Part shown: one piece after another, positions 14,128 through 22,115 of the stretch
Layout of the letters: each line of letters begins with the position of its first letter
Position numbering within the stretch: the stretch's first letter is position 1
Assembly: GCA_964630025.1 (NCBI GenBank)
Contig: CAZVRG010000008.1
Location: 1 to 30,845 of the forward strand
Reading direction: 5' to 3'
DNA: 30,845 bases
DNA from: VMFP01 sp964630025
GTDB lineage: Bacteria > Patescibacteriota > Andersenbacteria > UBA10190 > CAIZMI01
Position numbers and translations under genes: made by a program
The notes under the pieces: generated by a model
The model's input: only the letters and a program-made list of their open reading frames with translations
Told to the model about the DNA's origin: nothing
The model's database searches: none

Positions 14128-14493
14128 CTACGAAACGTACGCGACATGCGTAATCACGGGCTCCGGTGCTCCACAGAAAAGCACGCCGACCACATCGAAC
14201 CGCACCTGTCCCTTCCACTGTTCACGAGCGGTGTACCACAGAACGAGAGCGCGGAGTTTCGAACGTTTCTTGCTCGTGACTGCTTGTTCCGGTGTTCCGA
14301 ACGCGGTACCACGACGCGTTTTGACCTCGACACAGACGAGTTCATTCTGCTTCAGATCCTTCATCACCAAATCAATTTCACCAAACGGCGAACGGACATT
14401 CGCGGCATGAAAGACGAGCCCACGAGACTCGAGAAAACGCCGCGCAAGATGTTCGCCCTGCGCACCAGTACTCCGCGTTGATCCGTGGATCAT
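14128..14493 (-). CDS. YraN/UPF0102 family putative endonuclease
   Basis: This encodes 121 aa from ATG 14493, which overlaps the ATPase stop as ATGA. It has the family pattern GAQGEHLARRFLESRG near the N-terminus (G..GE..A..yL...G), then NVRSPFGEIDLVMKD and VCVEVKTRR, which form the PD-(D/E)XK-like nuclease core (E, D, E-x-K), and a C-terminal VRFDVVGV strand. Length is typical. The cellular role is not established for the family. The longer frame upstream to 14643 is a shadow of the ATPase gene. Confidence 0.9.
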   Translation of the reverse strand: MIHGSTRSTGAQGEHLARRFLESRGLVFHAANVRSPFGEIDLVMKDLKQNELVCVEVKTRRGTAFGTPEQAVTSKKRSKLRALVLWYTAREQWKGQVRFDVVGVLFCGAPEPVITHVAYVS

Positions 14494-17203
14494 ACAGAGC
14501 GCAGGTGATTGTTGTCCGTTGCAGCACGGAGCGATATCCAGGACGGCAGCGTTCTCACGTCGGAACGAAACAAGCGCAATGCAAATTTTCGCGCTTCGAC
14601 CGCACACACGCTGACGAACGCCACACCGACAACAATGGTCCATTCATGCTGCGACAACGGAACGGTCCCAAGCAGTCGCGTCAGTGGCTCCCAGTGAATG
14701 CCGGCAACAAGGAGCGCAAGGGACACACCGGTCGACAGGAGCAACCACGGATTGCCAACGGGAGAAAGACGGAACACCGATCGCTCAAGAGACCGATAGG
14801 AAAATGCCGTACACACTTGCGCAACAACCAGAACGGCAAATGCGATGGTGCGTGCGCGAGGAAGGTCCCCACTCGTGTCGAGTGCCCAAAAGTACGTTGC
14901 AAGAACCGGCACCACAATAGCAAGCGCCGTGAGGAGCATGCCGAGAAGATCCCGTTTCCGAAACAATCCTTGTCGCCGCCCAGGCGTCGCATCACCGGAA
15001 CGCGTGCGCGTCGGCTCCAAGGCAAGCGCCATATCTGCCGTACCATCCGTCACAACATTCACCCAGAGAAGTTGTGCCGGGAGAAACGGAACAGGAACCC
15101 CAAGAAACAACGTCACACCCATGGCAAGAATCTCCGTGAGATTGGTGCTGAACAAAAACGCCAACACGGTGCGGAGTGTTTCCCGAATCCGACGCCCTTC
15201 TCGTACCGCCGCGGTCAACGGGGAAAGCCCGCCATGCAGGAGAACAAGATCCGACGCATCTTTCGCGACATCTGTTGCGGTGCTCACCGCAATGCCCAAA
15301 TCCGCACGCCGCAATGCCACCGCATCATTAATGCCGTCTCCCAGCATGGTGACAATATCGCCCCGTTGTTGCAGAACCGTGACAACGCGCTCTTTCTGGA
15401 GGGGGTCGACGCGCGCGACGACGTCTGTGCCAGAAAGTTGATCCGCAAGGAGCCGATCAGACAATGATTCGAGCATCGTCCCTTCCAGTATCGCTCCCTC
15501 TGCACGGAGAACGCCGGTGAGGCGACCAACGGCTTCCGCCGTCCCGCGGTGATCCCCCGTGAGCAGCATCACGCGCACGCCTGCAGCGCGAAGTCCCTGT
15601 ATCGCCTCTGCGGCGTCCGGGCGTACCGGATCTTCAAAGTGGAGGAGGGAAATAAACGTCAGCTCTGCCACATCTGCATGCGTCACGGTACGCGCAGCGC
15701 GATCGAGTGTGCGCGAACATACCGCGAGGACGCGCGTGCCGCGCGCGGCCGCATCCTGCACGCGTCCAAGAAGCATGTCACGCATGTGGGCGGTGAGAGG
15801 ACGATGCTCTTTCCCTTCCGTCACAGTGGTGGAGAGCGAGAGGAGAACGTCTGGCGCGCCGAGAACAAACAGTGTTGGGTCTGCACTGCTGGCGGTATGC
15901 ACCAACGATCCTCGATAGCGATAGCGCGGATCAAACGCGAGTGCAGCAAGCGGCATACACCGCCGACGTACATCGGGGATATCAATACGAGCCGCGCGCG
16001 CGGCCTCGCGCAGAGCGCGCTCGACTGCGGAACCGCGTGGCGTATCATCGCGCTCGATACCTTCAGCGACCAGCGCGCCGAGGAGTGCTTGGTACAACAG
16101 CGGATGCTGGAGTTCGCCACAAACAACTTCTACCACCTCTACTACTTCTNNNNNNNNNNTAAGACGCCTGTCGTCAGCGTTCCGGTCTTGTCTGTCAGAA
16201 CAATCGTTGCGTCCCCAAGTGTCTCCGCCGCCGTCAGATGCCGGACAACAGTGCGATACCGCAATAACCGCGTCGCGCCGACTGCAAGTGCAATGGTGAG
16301 AATAAAGGTGAGATCCTCCGGGATCGCGGCAACGGCAAGGGTTAATACCGTACGGAACATATCCGCTGGATGTTCGCCGCGGTATACCCCGAGCGCAAAC
16401 AACGCGCTCGCGGTCATCACAATGCCCGCACCGATGAATTGCCCCAGACGCTTCAGATGATGCTCCAGCGGTGTTGGCTGCCACCCCGCCTCCACCACAC
16501 GACGCGCAAGAGATCCAAGGACACTCTGCGCGCCGGTTGCAACCACAATGCCCTGCCCCTGCCCTGTCGTAACGACTGTGCCGGCAAACACCATGTTCCG
16601 TTGGTCTGCCAATCCAACCGGGGCATCAATCGCGTGAACGAATTTCTCTCCATCCCCCGGTTCACCGGTCAGTACCGCTTCATCCATACGCAATCCCTGC
16701 ACCTTCGTGAGACGCGTGTCCGCAGGAATCCGCTCTCCCGCACGCAGCACAACAACATCTCCTTGGACAACATCTTCGGCCGGGCACAGCCGCTGATTCC
16801 CTTCCCGCAGAATCTCTGCGGTGCGCGGCACTTGTTTCTGCAACAACTCGATACGATACCGCGCATAGGACTCGTAGAAGAGCCCCACAACAAGGTCAAT
16901 AAGCACCACAACGCCAATAATGGTGGCGTCGGCATACGCGCCCAGTGCGACGGAAATACCCATCGCTGCAAGGAGAATCAGCGTGAGACTGCCGGTAAGA
17001 CGGTGCAGAAGCGAGCGAAGGAAGAACCGCTCTCGCTGGTCCAAAAGATTCTTTCCGTAGATCTGCAGACGTCGCGATGCTTCTGCACCCGTGAGGCCAG
17101 TCGCGCTGTTGGTGCGCAACAACGCCGCGACATCCTGTGCGGACATACGAAATGGTGGCCGATCATGTTCGACCTGCATTGCGGAAGCGCGTAATTCAGA
17201 CAT
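14490..17203 (-). CDS. P-type cation-transporting ATPase (P2/Ca2+-like), interrupted by an assembly gap
   Basis: The gene is read in two parts, 17203-16160 and 16149-14490, separated by 10 N. The frame across the N is broken, so the true gap length differs from 10. The N-part has the cation-ATPase N-terminal domain (about 20-80), TM1-2, the actuator with LTGEP (usual TGES/TGEP), TM3-4 with AVAAIPEDLTFILTIALAVG, and the phosphorylation motif DKTGTLTTG. The C-part has the nucleotide-binding domain, LLTGDHRGTA, MLGDGINDAVALRRADLGIA, and TM5-10 with NLTEILAM and LLWVNVVTDGTADMALALEP. The total is close to 900 aa, as for SERCA/PMR1-like pumps. The TM4 motif is PEDLT rather than PEGLP, so ion specificity is uncertain. 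The start ATG 17203 is followed by the typical N-terminal domain. Next to the gap lies a tandem Glu-Val-Val repeat. Confidence 0.88.
16150..16159. other. Assembly gap (10 N)
   Basis: Ten N follow a short tandem repeat (ctaccacctctactacttct, encoding EVVEVVEVV on the minus strand). The repeat probably broke the assembly. Protein alignment of DKTGTLTTGVL with the following EVVEVV suggests that few residues are missing. Confidence 0.95.
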
Positions 17204-17215
17204 ATGGTGAGTGTA

Positions 17216-17392
17216 ATGGCAGAAGAACCTCACCGTGCGCTTTCCCACGCCCAGCGTGACACGCGGGATGCCGCTCTCGTCCATGCCCTCCTTGCCATTG
17301 CACTTATTGTACTGTGGGTGGCGCAGCTTCGTCTTCGTTTCCTCGATGCGTTCGAACACACGCTCGTGCGACTTATTTTCGGCACGCCCTAA
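17216..17392 (+). CDS. Possible small membrane protein, 58 aa
   Basis: The ATG at 17216 is preceded by GGTGAG five bases upstream. The product starts MAEEPHRALSHAQRDTRD, then a hydrophobic helix ALLAIALIVLWVAQL and a short amphipathic tail ending LIFGTP. It fills the 200-base gap between the ATPase start and the ligase stop, divergent from the ATPase. No family is recognised. It could be chance, but a single clean membrane segment and an RBS make it worth keeping. Confidence 0.4.
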   Translation: MAEEPHRALSHAQRDTRDAALVHALLAIALIVLWVAQLRLRFLDAFEHTLVRLIFGTP

Positions 17393-17403
17393 AACAGCAC
17401 ACG

Positions 17404-18909
17404 TCAGATCGCTGCATTCCTCGAGGACTCTTCGCTGTTTCGCGGGATACTCCCCAAGACGATCCCAATGCTTCCCCAGAGAGCGATACGCCCCTGCTGG
17501 ATGGTCCACAAATAGTGATCGGTCAGGCTCAACAGGCACACCACCAAAAGCACAACAAGCGCGCCCAGGAGGAGACGTCGGTCACCGGGCGACGCGCGAA
17601 ATGCCCGCACAGCATGCTTCACGAGGTGATACAGAATACCGAAGAACATGAGAAGACCGACGACTCCAAACTCGAGAAGAAGAACGAGCAAAAGATTATG
17701 CGGGTACTGATATTGCCAGGGTTCACGAGTACTTGAAGTAACATAGTTTCCTATAATGTCAATGTTTCGCGCTGTTCTCACGAGATCGAGAAAGCCGTTT
17801 CCGGTTCCAGCACCAAGGAGAGGATAACTTGCTAAAATACGAAAAGTATCGTGAAAAGATGATACTCTTCCTGCGATAAATGCATCAGTCTCTATAGGAA
17901 CAACCCTCGAAACCACCGCGGAGCGGACTCCGTCTGAGAGGGAAACAGCAAGGATTCCCAAAGAAGCTGCAAGGAGGATAACTACCGATTTCCTATAGGC
18001 ACTACTCCCCATGTTCCTATAGGAACCAATGGCAATGGCGACCATCGCGAATAGCAGAGATATCCATGCTGATCGAGAGAATGTCAAGAGCAGCCCAGAA
18101 GTGATTGTTCCTATAGAAACAGTCAAAGTTTCACGTGTTCCACGCCTATCCGAGTTCAAAAAGTACATAGATGCGAGAAACGCGAGAAGGAGAAACGAGG
18201 CGAGAACGTTTGGGTGTGGGAACGTTCCGTACCCTCGCAGAACCTTTGTTCCTATAGGAACACCATTCTCTGTATGTCCGTTTACGGTACTTGTTCCTAT
18301 AGAAACAGGTGTTCCTTGGGGGCTCTCTGTTTCTATATCAACTTTTGCCACTCCGGCTGTTTCAAGGGAAAGAGGATGTTCCCCTAGGAACATCAGTCCA
18401 AGACTCTTTCCATGAAGCACCTGTGCTGTTCCGAGAAGTCCTTGGAACACTCCTGAAACGATAAGAGCACTTAGTAGAACGTTCCGTAATGTGGTCGCGG
18501 ACCATACATGGGCAGCAATGATCGCGAGCACATAGCCTTGGAGGACTCTCGCAACTCCGTACCATCCAAGCAGTGTGGAAAAGCCCACACTATCTCCTCC
18601 GAGAGGCATTGCACGGAATGCCACCCATCCAAAAAAGGCTGTTGCTAGCCAAAATACCCGCTTTGGCGGGAGACGTTTCTGTGTGGATTTTCCTGTATAC
18701 CAAAGCCACGATGCCCAGAGCAGAAGAAACGCAAGATCAGATGCGTAGAGTGCGATCGTTGTGTACTCCGTGTATGCGCCACTCGTAAAGGAGTGTTCAG
18801 TAAATACCAGATGGCGACGGTCCAGCGGCCAGAGAAGGACAAACAATGCGATCCCTCCCGCAAAGAAAAGGGTCCGTATGTTGGGAAACCGCGGGAGTTT
18901 TTCACCCAT
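17404..18909 (-). CDS. O-antigen ligase/polymerase-like membrane protein (Wzy/WaaL family)
   Basis: This encodes about 501 aa from ATG 18909, with a TTG at 18924 as an alternative. It has roughly 12 membrane helices and a large soluble loop in the second half containing the family hallmark LLGAGTGNGFLDLV and, later, QYPHNLLLVLLLEFGVVGLLMF, typical of PF04932 proteins that polymerise or ligate surface polysaccharide or glycosylate pilins. A periplasmic-type loop (about residues 185-225) contains repeated V(P/S)IGT words, produced by copies of a 16-bp palindrome in the DNA. Parts of the gene look AT-richer than its neighbours, suggesting transfer. The exact substrate is unknown. Confidence 0.8.
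   Translation of the reverse strand: MGEKLPRFPNIRTLFFAGGIALFVLLWPLDRRHLVFTEHSFTSGAYTEYTTIALYASDLAFLLLWASWLWYTGKSTQKRLPPKRVFWLATAFFGWVAFRAMPLGGDSVGFSTLLGWYGVARVLQGYVLAIIAAHVWSATTLRNVLLSALIVSGVFQGLLGTAQVLHGKSLGLMFLGEHPLSLETAGVAKVDIETESPQGTPVSIGTSTVNGHTENGVPIGTKVLRGYGTFPHPNVLASFLLLAFLASMYFLNSDRRGTRETLTVSIGTITSGLLLTFSRSAWISLLFAMVAIAIGSYRNMGSSAYRKSVVILLAASLGILAVSLSDGVRSAVVSRVVPIETDAFIAGRVSSFHDTFRILASYPLLGAGTGNGFLDLVRTARNIDIIGNYVTSSTREPWQYQYPHNLLLVLLLEFGVVGLLMFFGILYHLVKHAVRAFRASPGDRRLLLGALVVLLVVCLLSLTDHYLWTIQQGRIALWGSIGIVLGSIPRNSEESSRNAAI
17889..18392. repeat. Cluster of the 16-bp palindrome TGTTCCTATAGGAACA within the ligase gene
   Basis: The perfect palindrome is at 18247-18262. Near copies are at 17889-17903, around 17986-18000, 18012-18027, 18106-18121, 18292-18307, 18329-18343 and 18377-18392 (TGTTCCCCTAGGAACA), with a degenerate one near 17745. 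Copies lie in different reading frames (V-P-I-G-T, S-Y-R-N and M-F-L-G-E-H), so the repeat is a DNA-level feature and not only a protein repeat. No copies were noticed elsewhere in the window. Confidence 0.85.
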
Positions 18910-18931
18910 GGCCTCACGGTACAACCAACTG

Positions 18932-19138
18932 TCAGACTGACAACGCGTGTTTCTGCTCGTGGTGCGTAGATGCTTCGGGCATCAGGACCTCTCCGCAGGT
19001 GTCGCATTCATGCCGAGATTCAAACGGTTGACTATATTTCGGACATGTCAACGTACCACAGGTCGTTTTTCCTGCTGCATATGCTTCTGTGGTGACTTTC
19101 CCACCACACCCTCCGGTGCAGACGTACACTGGTTTCAT
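18932..19138 (-). CDS. Small cysteine-rich zinc-ribbon-like protein
   Basis: This encodes 68 aa from ATG 19138, overlapping the DUF192 gene stop as ATGA. It has six or more Cys arranged as C.GGCGG, TCGTLTCP and ECDTCGEV, plus a His pair near the end (THHEQKH). This suggests one or two zinc-binding knuckles. A role is not known. The ligase gene follows closely, so the three genes 19842-17404 may be one operon. Confidence 0.65.
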   Translation of the reverse strand: MKPVYVCTGGCGGKVTTEAYAAGKTTCGTLTCPKYSQPFESRHECDTCGEVLMPEASTHHEQKHALSV

Positions 19139-19842
19139 TCAGCCTCACCTCCTTGCGTACGAAGTGCAACGAGGTCTCCTATGCGAACGCCGTGCGTTGC
19201 AGACCACCCACCGTTTGTCTCCAATACCCAATCGACGGGGCTTGGAGAACTGTACTGTCGCAGGCGTTCTTCTGGCACACCGGGTTCCGGTTGAACATTT
19301 TCTGTGATGCCCACAACACGTCCATCTCGAATCCAGAGCAGATCAAGGGGAATATGCGTGTCTTTCATCCAGAATGTGCGTTCTTGCTCACGTGAAAACA
19401 CAAAGAGCATACCGTACTCTTCTCCAAGCGATGTACGCCCGGACAACCCACGCGCATGCTCATCTGGTGTCTGTGCGATCTCAACGGTCAGCGGGTGGGA
19501 ACCCACACGGAGTTGCTGAAGAGCATGCGGTGGAGAGGGAGATACAAGCATCCGAGGCGTTCCCGGCACACGTGATTGCGCAACCCAGATCCCGAGAAGA
19601 ATAAAGGGGAGAAATCCAATACCCATCGTCCCCCAGAACATGAGACGCGACCCCAGCACGCGGCTGTGTTTCACAAAACGCCATCTCCGGAACTGTCGTG
19701 AAAAGAGCACCCGAAGACCGAGCAACTCGAAACCAAGAAGCGCAAGCCAGGATCCTGGCGTAAAGGGCGTAATCAACGCAAGAAATCCTGCAATCACCAG
19801 TATGCCCCCTAGCACCGCTTTGAGCACAAGAAAAATAATCAC
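19135..19842 (-). CDS. Membrane protein with C-terminal DUF192 domain
   Basis: This encodes 235 aa from a GTG at 19842. The N-terminal part has two membrane regions (about residues 3-25 and 68-90), the first containing LALITPFTPGSWLALLGFELL, which resembles the PGPGW-type small membrane domain. The C-terminal part (about 110-230) is DUF192: ARGLSGRTSLGEEYGMLFVF, then FWMKDTHIPLDLLWI, then VVGITENVQPEP. DUF192 domains are extracytoplasmic and of unknown biochemical role. Fusion of the two parts in one protein is noteworthy. A frameshift is unlikely because one frame covers both. Confidence 0.82.
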   Translation of the reverse strand: MIIFLVLKAVLGGILVIAGFLALITPFTPGSWLALLGFELLGLRVLFSRQFRRWRFVKHSRVLGSRLMFWGTMGIGFLPFILLGIWVAQSRVPGTPRMLVSPSPPHALQQLRVGSHPLTVEIAQTPDEHARGLSGRTSLGEEYGMLFVFSREQERTFWMKDTHIPLDLLWIRDGRVVGITENVQPEPGVPEERLRQYSSPSPVDWVLETNGGWSATHGVRIGDLVALRTQGGEAE

Positions 19843-19954
19843 TTGGAATGATGTTCGTGTTTCTCACCCTCCAGAGTACCAAGGAGAACGCCCGGGTGGA
19901 AACGTTATGCGCTCTACGCTACGATGGAGGCCGTCTGTTCAACGAAGCCCGAAG

Positions 19955-20029
19955 GGGCCGGTAGCTCAGTGGTAGAGCACGGCATTCGCATTGCCGGGGT
20001 CAGGGGTTCAAATCCCCTCCGGTCCACCA
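19955..20029 (+). tRNA. tRNA-Ala(CGC), CCA encoded
   Basis: The 75-nt gene has acceptor GGGCCGG pairing with CCGGTCC, including the G3-U70 alanine identity pair, then ACCA. The anticodon loop TTCGCAT in CGGCA/TGCCG gives CGC. First of three plus-strand tRNAs. Confidence 0.96.
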
Positions 20030-20058
20030 AGAGAAATGTTTCTTTTTTCCTATACAGC

Positions 20059-20135
20059 GGGCCCGTAGCTCAATCGGTAGAGCGCTTCCATGGCATGGAA
20101 GAGGCAGCTGGGTTCGAATCCCGCCGGGTCCACCA
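20059..20135 (+). tRNA. tRNA-Ala(GGC), CCA encoded
   Basis: The 77-nt gene has acceptor GGGCCCG/CGGGTCC with the G3-U70 pair and ACCA. The anticodon loop ATGGCAT in CTTCC/GGAAG gives GGC. The outer T-stem pair is C-C, a mismatch. Otherwise regular. Confidence 0.95.
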
Positions 20136-20163
20136 TCCGGCTTCGTCCCGCCTCTGGCGGGAC
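20136..20163. repeat. Intergenic hairpin with CCGGCTTCGTCC word
   Basis: Directly after the tRNA-Ala CCA is ccggcttcgtcc, shared with the repeats at 42-56 and 2767-2781. A perfect 8-bp hairpin GTCCCGCC (20145-20152) / GGCGGGAC (20156-20163) with loop TCT follows. It separates tRNA-Ala from tRNA-Pro. Confidence 0.6.
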
Positions 20164-20198
20164 TACGCCGCGATCATCGAAATATTCCCAGAGCATAC

Positions 20199-20273
20199 CG
20201 GGGACTAGTTCATTGGCAGAACGCACGGTTCGGGACCGTGAGGCAGTGGGTTCGATTCCCACGTCCCCGACCA
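20199..20273 (+). tRNA. tRNA-Pro(CGG), CCA encoded
   Basis: The 75-nt gene has acceptor CGGGGAC/GTCCCCG with the C1-G72 pair usual for bacterial tRNA-Pro, then ACCA. The anticodon loop TTCGGGA in CACGG/CCGTG gives CGG with G37. Its last 20 nt are copied at 20440-20459. Confidence 0.96.
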
Positions 20274-20459
20274 AAAGGAAGAACGGCTGGGCCTCGCGCC
20301 CGGCCGTTCTTACTTCTGTTCGCGTGGGAATCGAAGCCAACTTCTGCGAGGAAAGTACCGAGCAGAAGTGGCGGGCTCCGGAGGAGACCGAATGCCAGTG
20401 GCATTCGGTCGGGGGAGGAGGATTCCCACGTGGCAATAGGATTCCCACGTCCCCGACCA
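20274..20459 (+). repeat. tRNA-Pro tail-echo element (structured insert plus 20-nt copy of the tRNA 3' end)
   Basis: A 166-bp insert (20274-20439) is followed by an exact copy (20440-20459, gattcccacgtccccgacca) of the tRNA-Pro tail (20254-20273). Inside are a GC-rich hairpin at once after the tRNA (aacggctgggcc.../cggccgtt), a perfect 12-nt inverted T-arm (gtgggaatcgaa, 20324-20335), a hairpin ACTTCTGC/GCAGAAGT (near 20339-20369), a perfect 11-bp hairpin GACCGAATGCC/GGCATTCGGTC (20386-20410), and a truncated extra echo gattcccacg (20421-20430) that pairs with the inverted T-arm. ggtcgggg before it can pair with the ccccgacc of the full echo. The order of parts is the same as after tRNA-Leu although the spacer sequences differ. 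Confidence 0.8.
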
Positions 20460-20529
20460 ATAGGTCATTGCATTGCGGACACGCGAGCGGTACGGTAGGA
20501 GTACTTATCCGTAGCAGACCACTACTGCC

Positions 20530-20781
20530 ATGGAAACCACTGTAGGGAAGGTCGTCCACTATTTCGATAACGTGGGCGTTGCCATTGTTGAGCTGTCAGG
20601 GAAAGTCGCCATCGGCGATACCCTGAAATTTCAGCGCGGCGAAGAGGAGTTCGAGCAAGAAGTTACGTCGATGCAAGTTGAGCACCAGCCGGTGGAATCC
20701 GCAAAGAAGGGAGATGCGGTCGGCATCAAAGTGAGTAAGAAAGCAAAAGAAGGCACCACCGTTCTGAAGGTCACGGCGTAA
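20530..20781 (+). CDS. Translation elongation factor-like protein (EF-Tu domain 2 fold)
   Basis: This encodes 83 aa. It has the beta-barrel pattern of EF-Tu domain 2: VGKVVHYFDNVGVAIVELSGKVAIGDTLKF, EFEQEVTSMQVEHQPVESAKKGDAVGIKV. Stand-alone proteins of this kind are frequent in CPR bacteria and archaea and have no established function. They are related to a domain found with U32 peptidases. No clear RBS is seen before the ATG. It follows the tRNA-Pro echo element and is convergent with the btuF-like gene. Confidence 0.85.
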   Translation: METTVGKVVHYFDNVGVAIVELSGKVAIGDTLKFQRGEEEFEQEVTSMQVEHQPVESAKKGDAVGIKVSKKAKEGTTVLKVTA

Positions 20782-20806
20782 CATCCGAAATGCAAACGCT
20801 CTCGTG

Positions 20807-21580
20807 CTACGCCTCGTGCGTTGCGCGAGCGGATTCGATACACCGGACAAGCGCGTGAAACCCTTCCAGAAGCCGTGGTCCGGGCCGATTCAGAAGCGAA
20901 TCCGGGATGACCATGATGCGCCCCGCGCGCGCGGCACGCAGCGTGTTCCATTCCTTTCGAGAGGTGACGCGCGCAATCTGCGTGGCAGAGGGAATATGTT
21001 CCATCCCGCAATAATTGAGCACAATCACATCCGGATCGAACGCCTGCACTTCATCAACACTGACGGTACGACTGCGCTCGCCAGCAGACAGCAGGGAAAT
21101 ACCGCCCGCGTGCGCAAGAAGATCCGGCACCCAATTACCAGACGCCATCGGCGGTTCCGGCCACTCCTCGGCATACACGCGAAGTGCGGGGGATACCAGG
21201 ATAGGGGATACGGGGACAAGTTGTGATTCTACGCGCACGCGAAGTTCACGACCGCGGTCGGGAATACCCAGCGCGGCAGCGGTGGTTTCAAACGACTGCA
21301 AAACGTCTGCAAGCGTTCGCGGATCCGTGTGACAGACAGGTATCCTACGTTCGCGAAGCACGGCGACGATGGAATCTTGCAAAAACGTGCTCGTAAAGAC
21401 GAGATCGGGCTTTAGCTTCGCTACAGATTCAACATCCGCAGTCGTCCAGCCGCCAAGAGCCGGGATTCTCTGCGTTTCTTGCGGATAATCGCAGAACGCG
21501 GTGCGACCAAGGAGTTGGTCGCCGCATCCCAACGCAAAGACAAGCTCCGTTGCCGAAGGCGCCAACGAGACGATACGCAT
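20807..21580 (-). CDS. BtuF-like corrinoid/periplasmic-binding-fold protein without signal peptide
   Basis: This encodes 257 aa. It has the class III substrate-binding fold signature: RIVSLAPSATELVFALG at the start, FCDYPQETQRIPALGGW, then KPDLVFTSTFLQ, and a second lobe with DPDVIVLNYCGM. This is the BtuF/FepB group that binds vitamin B12 or siderophores. The protein begins directly with the first strand, so no signal peptide or lipobox is encoded. No ABC permease or ATPase gene is near. With cobO and nrdJ upstream, binding of corrinoid is the best guess. An iterated word (gtatcccc) encodes the loop VPVSPILVSPAL. The start ATG lies in a 17-bp repeat also found near trx. Confidence 0.8.
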   Translation of the reverse strand: MRIVSLAPSATELVFALGCGDQLLGRTAFCDYPQETQRIPALGGWTTADVESVAKLKPDLVFTSTFLQDSIVAVLRERRIPVCHTDPRTLADVLQSFETTAAALGIPDRGRELRVRVESQLVPVSPILVSPALRVYAEEWPEPPMASGNWVPDLLAHAGGISLLSAGERSRTVSVDEVQAFDPDVIVLNYCGMEHIPSATQIARVTSRKEWNTLRAARAGRIMVIPDSLLNRPGPRLLEGFHALVRCIESARATHEA

Positions 21581-21678
21581 ACCCCGTTAGAAACTGCCTA
21601 AGGAAGTCTGTGGTGCGCAGCACATGGGAAAACAGAGGAAATTGCTGAAGGATGTTCGAGAAAATGTTTCTAACGGGG
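21577..21678. repeat. CCCCGTTAGAAAC inverted repeat before btuF-like gene
   Basis: CCCCGTTAGAAAC (21582-21594) and its exact complement GTTTCTAACGGGG (21666-21678) enclose about 71 bases. The 17-mer GCATACCCCGTTAGAAA (21577-21593) recurs exactly at 22027-22043 before trx. In the first copy the word GGTATGC on the minus strand supplies the btuF ATG. A further GCATACCCC follows the inverted arm. Confidence 0.7.
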
Positions 21679-21702
21679 CATACCCCGCGCTGATTCGCCT
21701 GC

Positions 21703-22017
21703 TTAATTTACGCCCACGAATCGCGCGAGTTCTTCCCGCGACATCGCGCCAATCTTCTGGCCGGCAACCTGCCCATCGCGGAACAGGAAAAATGTCGGAA
21801 TGGCGAGCACGGAGAACTTGTTCGCAAGGTCCGGATGATCTTCTGCGCTTGCTTTCACCACTTTCAGTCGGTCCTTTTCCTTTTCCGCAAGCTCCTCAAG
21901 AATCGGTTTCATCGTATGACACGGACCGCACCACGACGTCCAAAACTCCACCAGCACCGGTTTGTCAGCTTTCAGGACCTCGGCATCAAATGTCTCCGGT
22001 GTCACATCGACTGTCAT
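21703..22017 (-). CDS. Thioredoxin
   Basis: This encodes 104 aa. It has the active site WCGPC (C30, C33), the preceding VLVEFWTSW strand, the cis-Pro segment AIPTFFLF and the closing G.....L..FV pattern. It reduces disulfides in the cytoplasm. Its position between cobO/nrdJ and the btuF-like gene suggests that it may re-reduce the C-terminal cysteines of NrdJ. No thioredoxin reductase is in the window. Confidence 0.95.
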   Translation of the reverse strand: MTVDVTPETFDAEVLKADKPVLVEFWTSWCGPCHTMKPILEELAEKEKDRLKVVKASAEDHPDLANKFSVLAIPTFFLFRDGQVAGQKIGAMSREELARFVGVN

Positions 22018-22026
22018 GGTTCTTCA

Positions 22027-22043
22027 GCATACCCCGTTAGAAA
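22027..22043. repeat. Third copy of the GTTAGAAA repeat, before trx
   Basis: GCATACCCCGTTAGAAA is identical to 21577-21593. It lies 9 bases upstream of the trx ATG on the minus strand. Confidence 0.7.
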
Positions 22044-22067
22044 TCAGATGAGAAGTGAAATCTGTTA

Positions 22068-22101
22068 AAATCCAGCCCGCGCACGGCAAGGAATACCTTG
22101 T
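22068..22101 (-). repeat. Echo of the 3' end of cobO
   Basis: These 34 bases match 22709-22742 with two differences. The first 23 (aaatccagcccgcgcacggcaag, shown in part by the core ccagcccgcgcacggc) are exact. The original encodes the last 11 codons of cobO (FLAVRGLDF and stop). The copy has the same orientation and is separated from the original by the plus-strand gene 22116-22664. Confidence 0.85.
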
Positions 22102-22115
22102 GTTATGCTGTGATT

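Noticed and set aside
16142..16160. Genuine frameshift in the P-type ATPase
   Set aside because: The frame change coincides with the run of N, whose number is arbitrary, so it is an assembly artefact until closed.
20090..20545. Frames across tRNA-Ala, tRNA-Pro and the echo region
   Set aside because: Products are translated tRNA and hairpin sequence, with repeated RFPRPRP-type words from the echo.
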